Part shown: positions 1 through 5,558 of the stretch, piece by piece | Position numbering within the stretch: position 1 is the stretch's first letter | Layout: each line of letters starts with the position of its first letter | Origin: JBFHNV01 sp965365655 | GTDB taxonomy: Bacteria > Pseudomonadota > Gammaproteobacteria > HK1 | DNA: 5,759 nucleotides | Reading direction: 5' to 3' | Assembly: GCA_965365655.1 (NCBI GenBank) | Contig: CBDUCN010000323.1 | Coordinates: forward strand, 1 to 5,759 | Made by a program: the position numbers and the translations under genes | Notes under the pieces: generated by a model | What the model was told of the DNA's origin: nothing | Seen by the model: only the letters and a program-made list of their open reading frames with translations | The model's database searches: none

Positions 1-62
1 TGCACGACCCGGTAGCATGACGCCGGTGCGGCCGACGCCGCCCCTCGCGCCGATGCACGCCG

Positions 63-1256
63 ATGCTCTTCCCGCGTCTAGACCCAGCGGTCTCGTGGCC
101 CCTCGCGGCCATGCTGCTCACCCAGATCGCGGCCGCGATGGCGCTCGCGACGGTGCCGGTTCTGGCCACCGAGATCGCTCGCGACAGCGGCGTGCCGGCG
201 AGCGCGGTGGGCGCGTACTCGGCGCTGGTGTTCGGCGCCGCGATGTTCTCGTCCGCGGCCAGCGGAGCGCTCATCGCGCGCCTCGGCGCGCTGCGCGCGA
301 ACCAGCTCGTGGTCGCCGCGTCGGGGCTCGCGCTGCTGATCACGCTGCCGGCGTCGCTGCCCGCCATCGTGCTCGGCGCGCTGCTGGTCGGGGCCGGGTA
401 CGGCCCGAACACGCCGACGGGGAGCCACCTGCTGGCGAGCGTCACGCCACCGCAGCGGCGCGGCGTCGTGTACTCCATCAAGCAGAGCGGGGCGCAGATC
501 GGCGCGATGCTCGCCGGGCTGGTGCTGCCCTGGGTCGCGGTGAGCGCCGGCTGGCGCAGCGCGCTGGTGACCGCCACGGTGCTGATCGTGGTCACCGCTG
601 CCGCGGTGACGCCGCTGCAGCGGATGCTGCCCGGGACGGCCGCGCGCGGCGGCTCCCCTTCCCGGCCGTCCGTGCGCGCCGCGATGCGCGCGGTGCTCGC
701 GACGCCGGCGTTGCGCCGGCTCACGGCCGCGGCCTTCGTGCTGATGGCGCTGCACGCCGCGTTCCAGACCTTCACGGTGGCCTTCCTCGTCGAGCACGTG
801 GGACTGGCGCTGACCACCGCGGGCGGGCTGTTCGCCCTGCTGGCCGGCGCGGGGTCGGTCGCCCGGATCGTGCTCGGCTGGGCGGCCGACCGGCTCGCCC
901 CGCCGCGAACGGTGCTGATCGCCACGTCCGTCGCGGGCGCCGCCGCGTGCGCGCTGTTCGCGACCTTCGACGCCGCCTGGAGCCCGGCCGCGATGGCGAT
1001 CACCTGCGTGCTGGCCGGCGCCTCCAGCGCCGGCTGGTACGGCGTGTTCCTGGCCGAGGTCGCGCGCCAGGCCCCCGCGCAGCGGGTCGGGCTCGCGACC
1101 GGCGGCGCGCTGTTCTTCGTCTACTCGTCGATCGTGGCCGGACCGCTCGCGTTCTCGGCCCTGGTGACCGCGACGGCATCCTGGCCCACGGCGCTCGCGA
1201 CGATGGCCGGCGTCACCCTGCTCGCCACCGTGAACCTGCTGCGGATGCCCGGCTGA
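63..1256 (+). CDS. MFS (major facilitator superfamily) transporter, 12-TM type
   Basis: A 397-residue, very hydrophobic protein of about the usual size for a 12-helix MFS permease, expected to move a small solute across the inner membrane by proton-coupled or facilitated transport. The first helix lies near residues 12-34, a six-helix half runs to about 185, a polar linker rich in Gly, Ser and Arg covers about 186-206, and a second six-helix half follows. The loop 2-3 signature is present but degenerate (GALIARLGALRAN, 68-80, with Ala for the usual Asp). The matching loop in the second half keeps its Asp (GWAADRLAPPR, 272-282). The stretch SIKQSGAQIG (138-147) resembles helix-5 segments of proteobacterial MFS_1 permeases. 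The ATG is the first start after an in-frame stop at 18-20; no convincing Shine-Dalgarno precedes it. The substrate cannot be read from the sequence. Confidence 0.93.
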   Translation: MLFPRLDPAVSWPLAAMLLTQIAAAMALATVPVLATEIARDSGVPASAVGAYSALVFGAAMFSSAASGALIARLGALRANQLVVAASGLALLITLPASLPAIVLGALLVGAGYGPNTPTGSHLLASVTPPQRRGVVYSIKQSGAQIGAMLAGLVLPWVAVSAGWRSALVTATVLIVVTAAAVTPLQRMLPGTAARGGSPSRPSVRAAMRAVLATPALRRLTAAAFVLMALHAAFQTFTVAFLVEHVGLALTTAGGLFALLAGAGSVARIVLGWAADRLAPPRTVLIATSVAGAAACALFATFDAAWSPAAMAITCVLAGASSAGWYGVFLAEVARQAPAQRVGLATGGALFFVYSSIVAGPLAFSALVTATASWPTALATMAGVTLLATVNLLRMPG

Positions 1257-1261
1257 CGCGA

Positions 1262-1299
1262 CCGCCCGGGATCGTGCGCGCGGTTACCGCTGCGGGCGG
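1262..1299 (+). terminator. Possible hairpin downstream of the MFS gene
   Basis: CCGCCCG (1262-1268) pairs perfectly with CGGGCGG (1293-1299). The 24-nt loop between them contains a smaller perfect hairpin, GCGGT-T-ACCGC (1280-1290). It starts six bases after the MFS stop. No T-run follows, so it is not a canonical intrinsic terminator. It may weaken read-through, protect an mRNA end, or be a chance product of high GC. Confidence 0.3.
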
Positions 1300-1313
1300 C
1301 TTCGATCGATACT
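1284..1313 (+). promoter_or_regulatory. Weak candidate promoter ahead of the DUF454 gene
   Basis: The most AT-leaning part of the 98-nt gap holds TTACCG (1284-1289) and GATACT (1308-1313), 18 nt apart. These loosely resemble sigma-70 -35 and -10 boxes and sit about 40 nt before the start codon. The match is poor and the -35 box overlaps the small hairpin at 1280-1290. It is listed only because a promoter here would separate the DUF454-SDR pair from the MFS gene. Confidence 0.18.
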
Positions 1314-1354
1314 GTGCACGGTGACGGGGCGCACCCCGCGGCCAGGGACAGCGG

Positions 1355-1747
1355 ATGAGGCGACACGGCTACATGGCGCTCGGATGGATCTGCCTGGGGC
1401 TCGGGGTCCTCGGCGTGTTCCTGCCGGTGATGCCGACCACCGTGTTCATCCTGGTGGCCGCGTGGGCCTTCGCGCGCTCCTCGCCCGCGCTGCACCAGTG
1501 GCTGCGCGAGCATCCGCGCTTCGGCCACTCGCTGATCGCGTGGGAGGAGCACCGGGCCATGCCGCGGCGCGCGAAACGCGTTGCGCTCGCAATGCTGCTG
1601 GTGTCCTATGGCATCACGGCCTGGGTGCTGGGCCCGCTGGCGGTGGGCAGCATCGTGGCCGGGATCTGCATCGCCGCCGTGGCCGTGTACATCGCGCGGC
1701 TGCCGGTGCTGCCGGACCGCGTGGAGCCTGCGACGCCGCCGCGCTGA
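1355..1747 (+). CDS. DUF454 (YbaN-like) inner-membrane protein
   Basis: A 130-residue protein matching the DUF454/YbaN family in length and layout. A hydrophobic N-terminal hairpin (about 8-38) carries the family core LGVFLPVMPTTVFILVAAW (19-37). It is followed by FARSSPALHQWLREHPRFG (39-57), then a polar WEEHRAMPRRAKR stretch (63-75), and two further membrane segments (about 76-95 and 96-115). The C-terminus is short, polar and proline-rich. The biochemical role of the family is unknown to me, so none is assigned; location is expected to be the inner membrane. An AGGGA element at 1344-1348, six bases before the ATG, is a reasonable ribosome-binding site. The stop codon lies in the loop of a small 6-bp hairpin (1737-1753). 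The SDR gene begins 31 nt later, so the two are probably co-transcribed. Confidence 0.9.
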   Translation: MRRHGYMALGWICLGLGVLGVFLPVMPTTVFILVAAWAFARSSPALHQWLREHPRFGHSLIAWEEHRAMPRRAKRVALAMLLVSYGITAWVLGPLAVGSIVAGICIAAVAVYIARLPVLPDRVEPATPPR

Positions 1748-1765
1748 GCGGCGCACATCGACGAC

Positions 1766-1773
1766 GGGAGGAG
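1766..1773 (+). promoter_or_regulatory. Strong Shine-Dalgarno of the SDR gene
   Basis: GGGAGGAG ends five bases before the ATG at 1779. It is the best ribosome-binding site among the genes in the window and fixes the SDR start. The same reading frame stays open well upstream through the DUF454 gene, so an automatic caller could choose a start that is far too early. Confidence 0.8.
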
Positions 1774-1778
1774 ACGGG

Positions 1779-2567
1779 ATGGAGCTTGGGCTTCAGGGCA
1801 AGACGGCGCTCGTGACGGGCGCATCCAAAGGCATCGGCCTCGGCGTCGCCCGTGCGCTGGCCGCGGAAGGCTGCCACGTGCACCTGGTGTCGCGCACCGC
1901 GCAGGCGCTGGAGGCCGCCGCGGACGGGATCGCGTCGCGCTTCCAGGTGCGCGCCACGGCGCACCCGATGGACCTCAGCGACTCGAGCGTCATCGACGGC
2001 CTGCTCGACGCCGCCGGCACCCCCGACATCCTCGTGAACAATGCGGGCGCGATCCCCGGCGGCGACCTGCAGGCGGTGGACGAGGCCACCTGGCGCGGCG
2101 CGTGGGACCTCAAGGTGTTCGGCTACGTGAATCTCACCCGCGCGTGCTACGCCCGCATGCAGGCGCGCGGCAGCGGCGTGATCGTCAACGTCACCGGCCT
2201 CGCCGCGGATCGCACCGACGTCAACTACGTCGCCGGCACCACGGGCAACGCCGGCCTGAACGCGTTCACGCGCGCGGTCGGCAGCTACAGCCTCGAGCAC
2301 GGCATCCGCGTGCTGGCCGTGAGCCCGGGGCCGACCGAGACCGATCGCCTGGTCACCCTGATGAAGACCCGCGCGAAGGCCGAGTTCGGCGACGAGCAAC
2401 GCTGGCGGGAGTTCACCGGCGGCCTGCCGATGGGGCGCGCGGCGAGCGTCGAGGAGGTCGCCGACGTCGTCGCGTTCGCGGCCTCGGAGCGCGCGTCCTA
2501 CCTCAGCGGCATCGTGATCACGGTGGACGGCGGGCACGGGCAGCGCGGGGGCAGCTTCACGCGCTGA
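1779..2567 (+). CDS. SDR-family oxidoreductase with non-canonical active site
   Basis: A 262-residue short-chain dehydrogenase/reductase of classical length. Visible in order: the dinucleotide-binding glycine motif TGASKGIG (13-20) after the first beta strand, Arg39 near the end of the second strand (a position that often favours NADP(H)), DL at 65-66, NNAG (87-90) followed by AIPGG, the LKVFGY helix start (111-116), the active-site region, PGPTETDR (183-190), and the C-terminal SGIVITVDGG (243-252). The Tyr of the YxxxK motif is present (Y150) but the Lys position is Thr154 (YVAGT), and the usual catalytic Ser position appears to be Gly140 after Thr139. As I recall, relatives with AIPGG and YxxGSxGNA also lack this Lys, so this looks like a subfamily trait and not a mutation. 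The substrate is unknown. A strong RBS fixes the start; the gene follows DUF454 by 31 nt and converges on the GNAT gene. Confidence 0.93.
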   Translation: MELGLQGKTALVTGASKGIGLGVARALAAEGCHVHLVSRTAQALEAAADGIASRFQVRATAHPMDLSDSSVIDGLLDAAGTPDILVNNAGAIPGGDLQAVDEATWRGAWDLKVFGYVNLTRACYARMQARGSGVIVNVTGLAADRTDVNYVAGTTGNAGLNAFTRAVGSYSLEHGIRVLAVSPGPTETDRLVTLMKTRAKAEFGDEQRWREFTGGLPMGRAASVEEVADVVAFAASERASYLSGIVITVDGGHGQRGGSFTR

Positions 2568-2592
2568 GCGCCGGTGCGGGCGCCCGCGCTCA
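2565..2592. terminator. Hairpin bounded by the stop codons of two convergent genes (candidate bidirectional terminator)
   Basis: Outer arms TGAGCGC (2565-2571) and GCGCTCA (2586-2592) pair perfectly. A C-C mismatch follows, then GGTG/CGCC with one G-T wobble closes a four-base CGGG loop. The left base of the stem is the TGA stop of the SDR gene and the right base is the TGA stop of the GNAT gene on the other strand. The whole 22-nt gap is therefore inside the structure. No T-run follows on either strand, so termination would need to be Rho-assisted or hairpin-only. The fold is seen in the sequence; the function is inferred. Confidence 0.55.
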
Positions 2593-3084
2593 CCCGGTCG
2601 TCCGCTCGAAGCGCTGCAGGCCCACCGTGCCCGACCACGGGTCCTGCGCCTCTTCGCGGATCAGCGAGAAGCCGAATCGCTCGTAGAGGGCGCGCGCGGC
2701 ATCGAGGCCGGCGAAGGTCGTGAGGTACGCGCGGTCGTAGCCCCGCTCGCGGCAGAATTCGTCGGCGCGGCGCATCAGGTCGAGGCCCAGGCCGCGGCCC
2801 CGCGCCCGCGCGGCGACGATGAACCAGCGCAGGTGCGCCCCCTCCCCGGCCGCGTCCACGCCGTCGATCGTGATCGAGCCGAGCAGGCCGCCCTGCCCGT
2901 CCCGTGCGCACAGGAACAGGTCGCGCCGCGAATCGCGCCGCGCGTGGAACTCACCCATCGCGTGCGCGAGACCGCTCTCGAACGGCGCCCCGAAGCCCCA
3001 CGCGCGCGCGTAGTAGTCCATGTGCAGCGCGATCACCTCCGCGACGGCGCCGGGACGGTAGCCCTCGAATGCGACGTCGCTCAT
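2590..3084 (-). CDS. GNAT-family N-acetyltransferase
   Basis: A 164-residue protein of typical single-domain GNAT size, expected to transfer the acetyl group of acetyl-CoA to an amine in the cytoplasm. The core is clear: GGLLGSITIDG (65-75, strand beta4 region), HLRWFIVAARARGRGLG (84-100, with the acetyl-CoA pyrophosphate loop RGRGLG at 95-100), then DLMRRADEFCRERGYDRAYLTTFAGLDAARALYERFGF (102-139), ending in the conserved ALYERFGF segment with Tyr134. The N-terminal HMDYYARAWGFGAPFE (21-36) resembles the acetyltransferase half of MarR-GNAT fusions, but no MarR domain is present here. The start at 3084 (MSDVAF) fits family length; a GTG six codons upstream (3102) is possible. No clear RBS is seen: a 12-bp palindrome, CGCCGCGCGGCG (3085-3096), abuts the ATG. 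It lies 79 nt after the aconitase stop on the same strand, so it may be co-transcribed. The substrate cannot be told. Confidence 0.9.
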   Translation of the reverse strand: MSDVAFEGYRPGAVAEVIALHMDYYARAWGFGAPFESGLAHAMGEFHARRDSRRDLFLCARDGQGGLLGSITIDGVDAAGEGAHLRWFIVAARARGRGLGLDLMRRADEFCRERGYDRAYLTTFAGLDAARALYERFGFSLIREEAQDPWSGTVGLQRFERTTG

Positions 3085-3113
3085 CGCCGCGCGGCGCGTC
3101 ACGGTGAACCCGT

Positions 3114-3147
3114 CGCCGGCCGCGCGCGCCTGCGCGCGACGCCGGCG
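3114..3147 (-). terminator. Very stable GC hairpin after the aconitase gene
   Basis: On the + strand, CGCCGGC (3114-3120) pairs with GCCGGCG (3141-3147), and CGCGCGC (3121-3127) pairs with GCGCGCG (3132-3138). The loop is four bases and the only flaw is a two-base bulge (3139-3140). For leftward transcription it begins 16 nt after the aconitase stop and ends about 30 nt before the GNAT start. No T-run follows. It could be an intercistronic attenuator, a processing or stability hairpin, or chance from local CG alternation. Confidence 0.35.
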
Positions 3148-3163
3148 GAACGGGCCGACCCCG

Positions 3164-5107
3164 TCAGGACGCCTCGCCCCGGATCTCGTCGAAGGACGCG
3201 ATGCGCCCCGCCACGGCGCTGGCCGCAACCGTGTAGGGGCTCGCGAGGTACACGCTGCCCGGCCCCGAGCGGCCGGGGAAGTTGCGGTTGATCGCGCTCA
3301 CCGTGACCTGCGACGCGTCGGTGGACGAGCCCGGGCCGCAGTTCGCGCACGCGCCGCAGCCGGGCATGATCAGCGTCACGCCCGCCTCCTCGAAGGTGTC
3401 CAGGTAGCCCCTGGCCCGGCAGTAGTCGCGGGTGTCCATGGTGCCGAACTGCAGGTACATGCGGGTGTCCGGCGCGAGGCCGCGGCCGTGATCCAGGGCC
3501 CAGCGGATGACCTCGTGGTACGCGTCGAAGTCCGCGTTCTTGCCGCCGGTGCACGAGCCCCCGTACGCGATGTCCACCGCAACCGGCCCGTCGAGGTCGC
3601 GAACCGACACGCCGTTGCCGGGATCGCCCGGGCGCGCGAGCATCGGCGTCAACGCGTTCGCGTCGATGCGTATGGTGTCGGCGTAGACCGCGCCGTCGTC
3701 ACTGCGCATCCAGTCCTCGACCTCGAAGTCCACCCCGCGGCGCTCCTTCAGGAACGCCACGGTCCTGTCGTCGGGCTCGACGATGCCGGTGAAGCCGCCG
3801 AGCTCCGCCACCATGTTGGTGAGCGTCGCGCGCTCGTCGACGGACATCGCGCGGATCGCGTCGCCGCCGTACTCGAACACCTTGCCGATGGCGCCGCCGG
3901 CCTTGATCGCGTCCATCGCGAGCAGGTGCAGCACCACGTCCTTCGCGGTCACGCCGGGCGAGAGTGTGCCGTCCACCTGCACGCGCAACGTCTCGGGCAC
4001 CTTGCAGCGCACGTAGCCGGTGACCCAGCTGTTGGCCATGTCGGTGGATCCGACGCCGAACGCGAGGCAGCCCAGCGCGCCCGAGTGCGGGGTGTGCGAG
4101 TCGGTGCCGGCCACCACCTGGCCCGGCAGCGCGTAGCGCTCGGCCATCAGCGAGTGACAGATCCCCTCCGAGCCCGGCTGCGCGCCCTTCAGCTCGCCGT
4201 GCGACCGCACGGGGTAGCTGCCGGCGAAGTCGTCGTGGCCGCGGCCCAGGTTCGCGATGCCCGGCAGCAGCCCGCGCTCCACGTGCACGCGGCTCTGCGC
4301 GGCCAGCGCGAGGTGATCCTGGAACGCGATGATGGTGTCCGGATCCACCAGCGGCGCGGGCCGGCCGAACGCGCGGTGCATCAGGTGCGCCGCCATGCCG
4401 GTGAAGTAGTCGTGGCTGAAGCGCCAGTCGCAGGCCAGGAACACGCCCTCGCCCGGCGCCGCGCGCTCGACCTCCGGGTGCAGGTGGCGCTCGATGATCT
4501 TCTCCACCAGCGTGCGCGGCCGCCCGCCGGCCGCGGCGGCGCGGGGCCGCGGCGCCGGCCAGTCGACCGAGCGGCTGTACGCGAGCAGGCCGCCGGCGCG
4601 GATGATCGCCTGCGTCAGCGCGTCGTGGCCCTCGAGGAACACCTCGATCGGGATCGCCTCGCCGGCCCGGACGCGCTCCAGCACCGAGAAGTCGGTGGTC
4701 GTGAGCACGCCGATGTTCGCGCAGTTCTGCTGGTAGATGCGCTCGAAGCTCTTCGCGACGATCAGCCGGATGCCCGCGGACAGCTCGGCCACCGGGCTGT
4801 GCTCGCGCGACGAGCCCTTGCCGTAGCGCGCACCGGCGACGGTGATGCCGAAGCCGCCCTCGCGCACCGCGCTCTCGCCGATCGGCATCTCGCCGCCGGT
4901 CTTGAAGCCCACGTAGGGATACTGCCCCAGCGTCTCGTCGTAGGTGAGCATCACCGTGGTCGGGGTGATCTCGTCGGTGGACACGTCGTCGCGCAGCGGC
5001 GACGCCTCGTCGAGGCTCAGGTCGCGGCCGTCGAGCTGGGCGCGGATCAGGGCGGGGTCCTGCGTGAGGTACAGGATGCGGCCCTCGAAACGGATGGCGT
5101 CGTCCAT
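3164..5107 (-). CDS. Aconitase/3-isopropylmalate dehydratase-family hydro-lyase, swivel domain first
   Basis: A 647-residue [4Fe-4S] hydro-lyase, expected to isomerise a hydroxy di- or tricarboxylic acid in the cytoplasm by dehydration and rehydration. The N-terminal 180 residues are the swivel (LeuD-like) domain: VSTDEITP (42-49) and YGKGSSREHSPVAELSAGIR (95-114, the substrate-binding GSSRE loop), then SFERIYQQNCANIGVL (120-135). A Pro/Ala-rich linker (about 182-198) leads to the catalytic LeuC-like part. That part has GTDSHT (334-339) and LGCLAFGVGSTDMA (345-358), the first cluster ligand C519 (GGSCTGG), C584 and C587 (PGCGAC), and SAINRNFPGRSGPG (604-617). Mitochondrial and AcnA aconitases carry the swivel last; AcnB has it early but with a HEAT domain that is absent here. 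Swivel-first proteins of this size are, as I recall, annotated only as 'aconitase family', so the substrate stays open. The frame is open to 5446, but family homology begins at this ATG (MDDAIRFEGRILYLT). No clear RBS is seen. Confidence 0.93.
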   Translation of the reverse strand: MDDAIRFEGRILYLTQDPALIRAQLDGRDLSLDEASPLRDDVSTDEITPTTVMLTYDETLGQYPYVGFKTGGEMPIGESAVREGGFGITVAGARYGKGSSREHSPVAELSAGIRLIVAKSFERIYQQNCANIGVLTTTDFSVLERVRAGEAIPIEVFLEGHDALTQAIIRAGGLLAYSRSVDWPAPRPRAAAAGGRPRTLVEKIIERHLHPEVERAAPGEGVFLACDWRFSHDYFTGMAAHLMHRAFGRPAPLVDPDTIIAFQDHLALAAQSRVHVERGLLPGIANLGRGHDDFAGSYPVRSHGELKGAQPGSEGICHSLMAERYALPGQVVAGTDSHTPHSGALGCLAFGVGSTDMANSWVTGYVRCKVPETLRVQVDGTLSPGVTAKDVVLHLLAMDAIKAGGAIGKVFEYGGDAIRAMSVDERATLTNMVAELGGFTGIVEPDDRTVAFLKERRGVDFEVEDWMRSDDGAVYADTIRIDANALTPMLARPGDPGNGVSVRDLDGPVAVDIAYGGSCTGGKNADFDAYHEVIRWALDHGRGLAPDTRMYLQFGTMDTRDYCRARGYLDTFEEAGVTLIMPGCGACANCGPGSSTDASQVTVSAINRNFPGRSGPGSVYLASPYTVAASAVAGRIASFDEIRGEAS

Positions 5108-5446
5108 GGGGAATGCGGCCTGCGGCTCGGAAACGGCGAAGGATAACGCGCCGCGATCCGGCCCGCCGGCCCGCTGCCGCGGCAGGACCTTCGCCGCACG
5201 CAGCAGCCCCGCACCGACGACCAGCGGCGCCGACGCACCGCCCGCGCGCCGGCGGTGCCCGCGAGCGCCGTCGCATGGCGCACGAGCATCGCGCCCTTCC
5301 TGCCGCCGTCGGGAGGGCCCGGGCCTCGAGCCGGGGCCAGCGGCGTCGGCGCGGGATCGCGGTCGAGCGCCCCCGAGCCCTGCCGGTGCGCTGGCAGCGA
5401 TGTTGGTTTTCGACAGCCTGCGCCCTGCACGGGGACGTGCCGACAT
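5108..5446. other. Gap upstream of the aconitase gene with no convincing gene
   Basis: About 340 bases in which every open frame gives an Arg/Pro/Ala-rich translation with no family signature, as expected from non-coding GC-rich DNA. On the - strand, TATCCT (5140-5145) is the only -10-like hexamer close to the aconitase start, and no matching -35 box is visible. A - strand ORF of 80 codons (5289 to 5047) has a good AGGAAGG five bases before its ATG. It runs 61 nt into the aconitase gene and looks spurious. The aconitase promoter or leader presumably lies in this region or just to its right. Confidence 0.5.
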
Positions 5447-5472
5447 GAATCGATCACGCAGCTGATCGATTC
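5447..5472. repeat. Perfect 10-bp inverted repeat, possible operator
   Basis: GAATCGATCA and TGATCGATTC are exact reverse complements separated by CGCAGC. The two-fold symmetry, the 16-bp centre-to-centre spacing of the arms and the relatively AT-rich arms in GC-rich surroundings suit a dimeric regulator. It lies about 340 bp upstream of the aconitase start. An RNA hairpin is the alternative reading. No T-run follows on either strand. The regulator family is not identifiable. Confidence 0.45.
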
Positions 5473-5479
5473 CCGGAGC

Positions 5480-5495
5480 GGGCGGGAGACCGCCC
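5480..5495 (+). repeat. Perfect 6-bp hairpin with GAGA (GNRA) loop
   Basis: GGGCGG-GAGA-CCGCCC is a perfect stem closed by a GNRA tetraloop if transcribed on the + strand; on the - strand the loop would be UCUC. A second, smaller one, GGC-GCAA-GCC (5510-5519), follows and is also GNRA-looped on the + strand. Both lie between the inverted repeats at 5447-5472 and 5523-5551. Confidence 0.35.
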
Positions 5496-5506
5496 AGGAG
5501 ATCGAC

Positions 5507-5548
5507 ATGGGCGCAAGCCGGTCTGTTATTCGACGGAACGTCGAATAG
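5507..5548 (+). CDS. Possible 13-residue small ORF with strong ribosome-binding site
   Basis: AGGAG (5496-5500) stands six bases before an ATG that opens a 13-codon frame, MGASRSVIRRNVE, ending with TAG at 5546-5548. The frame extends upstream without a stop, so this ATG is only one possible start. The RBS overlaps the end of the GAGA-loop hairpin region, and the stop codon lies in the right arm of the hairpin at 5523-5551. It could be a leader peptide, the tail of a degraded gene, or chance. Nothing in the peptide is recognised and no downstream + strand gene is visible. Confidence 0.2.
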   Translation: MGASRSVIRRNVE

Positions 5549-5551
5549 CAG
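5523..5551 (-). terminator. Long hairpin after the right-edge gene, candidate terminator
   Basis: On the + strand, CTGTTATTCGACG (5523-5535) and CGTCGAATAGCAG (5539-5551) pair over 13 positions around a GAA loop with one T-G wobble. On the - strand the wobble becomes a C-A mismatch, leaving a 9-bp core plus 3 outer pairs. For leftward transcription it begins seven bases after the stop codon of the right-edge gene, the right place for a terminator, but no T-run follows. Its right arm overlaps a second possible hairpin (5546-5561). Confidence 0.45.
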
Positions 5552-5558
5552 CAGCCTG

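Noticed and set aside
3..20. Possible tail of an upstream gene (HDPVA then TGA)
   Set aside because: Five codons are too few to support a gene call.
17..1324. A 435-codon + strand frame overlapping the MFS gene
   Set aside because: The translation is Arg/Ala/Gly-rich and lacks hydrophobic segments, while the frame from 63 gives a clean 12-helix transporter.
1581..1778. N-terminal extension of the SDR frame into the DUF454 gene
   Set aside because: The added residues are Cys/Trp/Arg-rich noise. The Rossmann motif begins at the expected distance from the ATG at 1779, which has a strong Shine-Dalgarno.
2154..2264. Frameshift or sequencing error as the cause of the missing SDR Lys
   Set aside because: The frame is continuous, the flanking YVAG and GNAGLNAFTRA segments align with the family, and related proteins, as I recall, have the same substitution.
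3085..3228. N-terminal extension of the GNAT frame to 3228
   Set aside because: It would overlap the aconitase gene and adds an Arg-rich stretch unlike any GNAT N-terminus.
3104..5146. A 680-codon open frame on the + strand antisense to the aconitase gene
   Set aside because: It is almost entirely Arg, Ala, Val, His, Gly and Asp with no family motif, and it mirrors the GC-rich codon third positions of the aconitase gene. The aconitase frame carries all the conserved motifs.
5108..5446. N-terminal extension of the aconitase frame to 5446
   Set aside because: The 113 extra residues are Arg/Gly/Pro-rich with no domain, and homology to the swivel domain starts right after the ATG at 5107.
5447..5551. 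Group II intron domain V, integron attC site, CRISPR or REP element
   Set aside because: The hairpins lack the domain V sequence, the GTTRRRY/RYYYAAC core sites, repeated spacer units and REP-type GTAG tags; each repeat is different.
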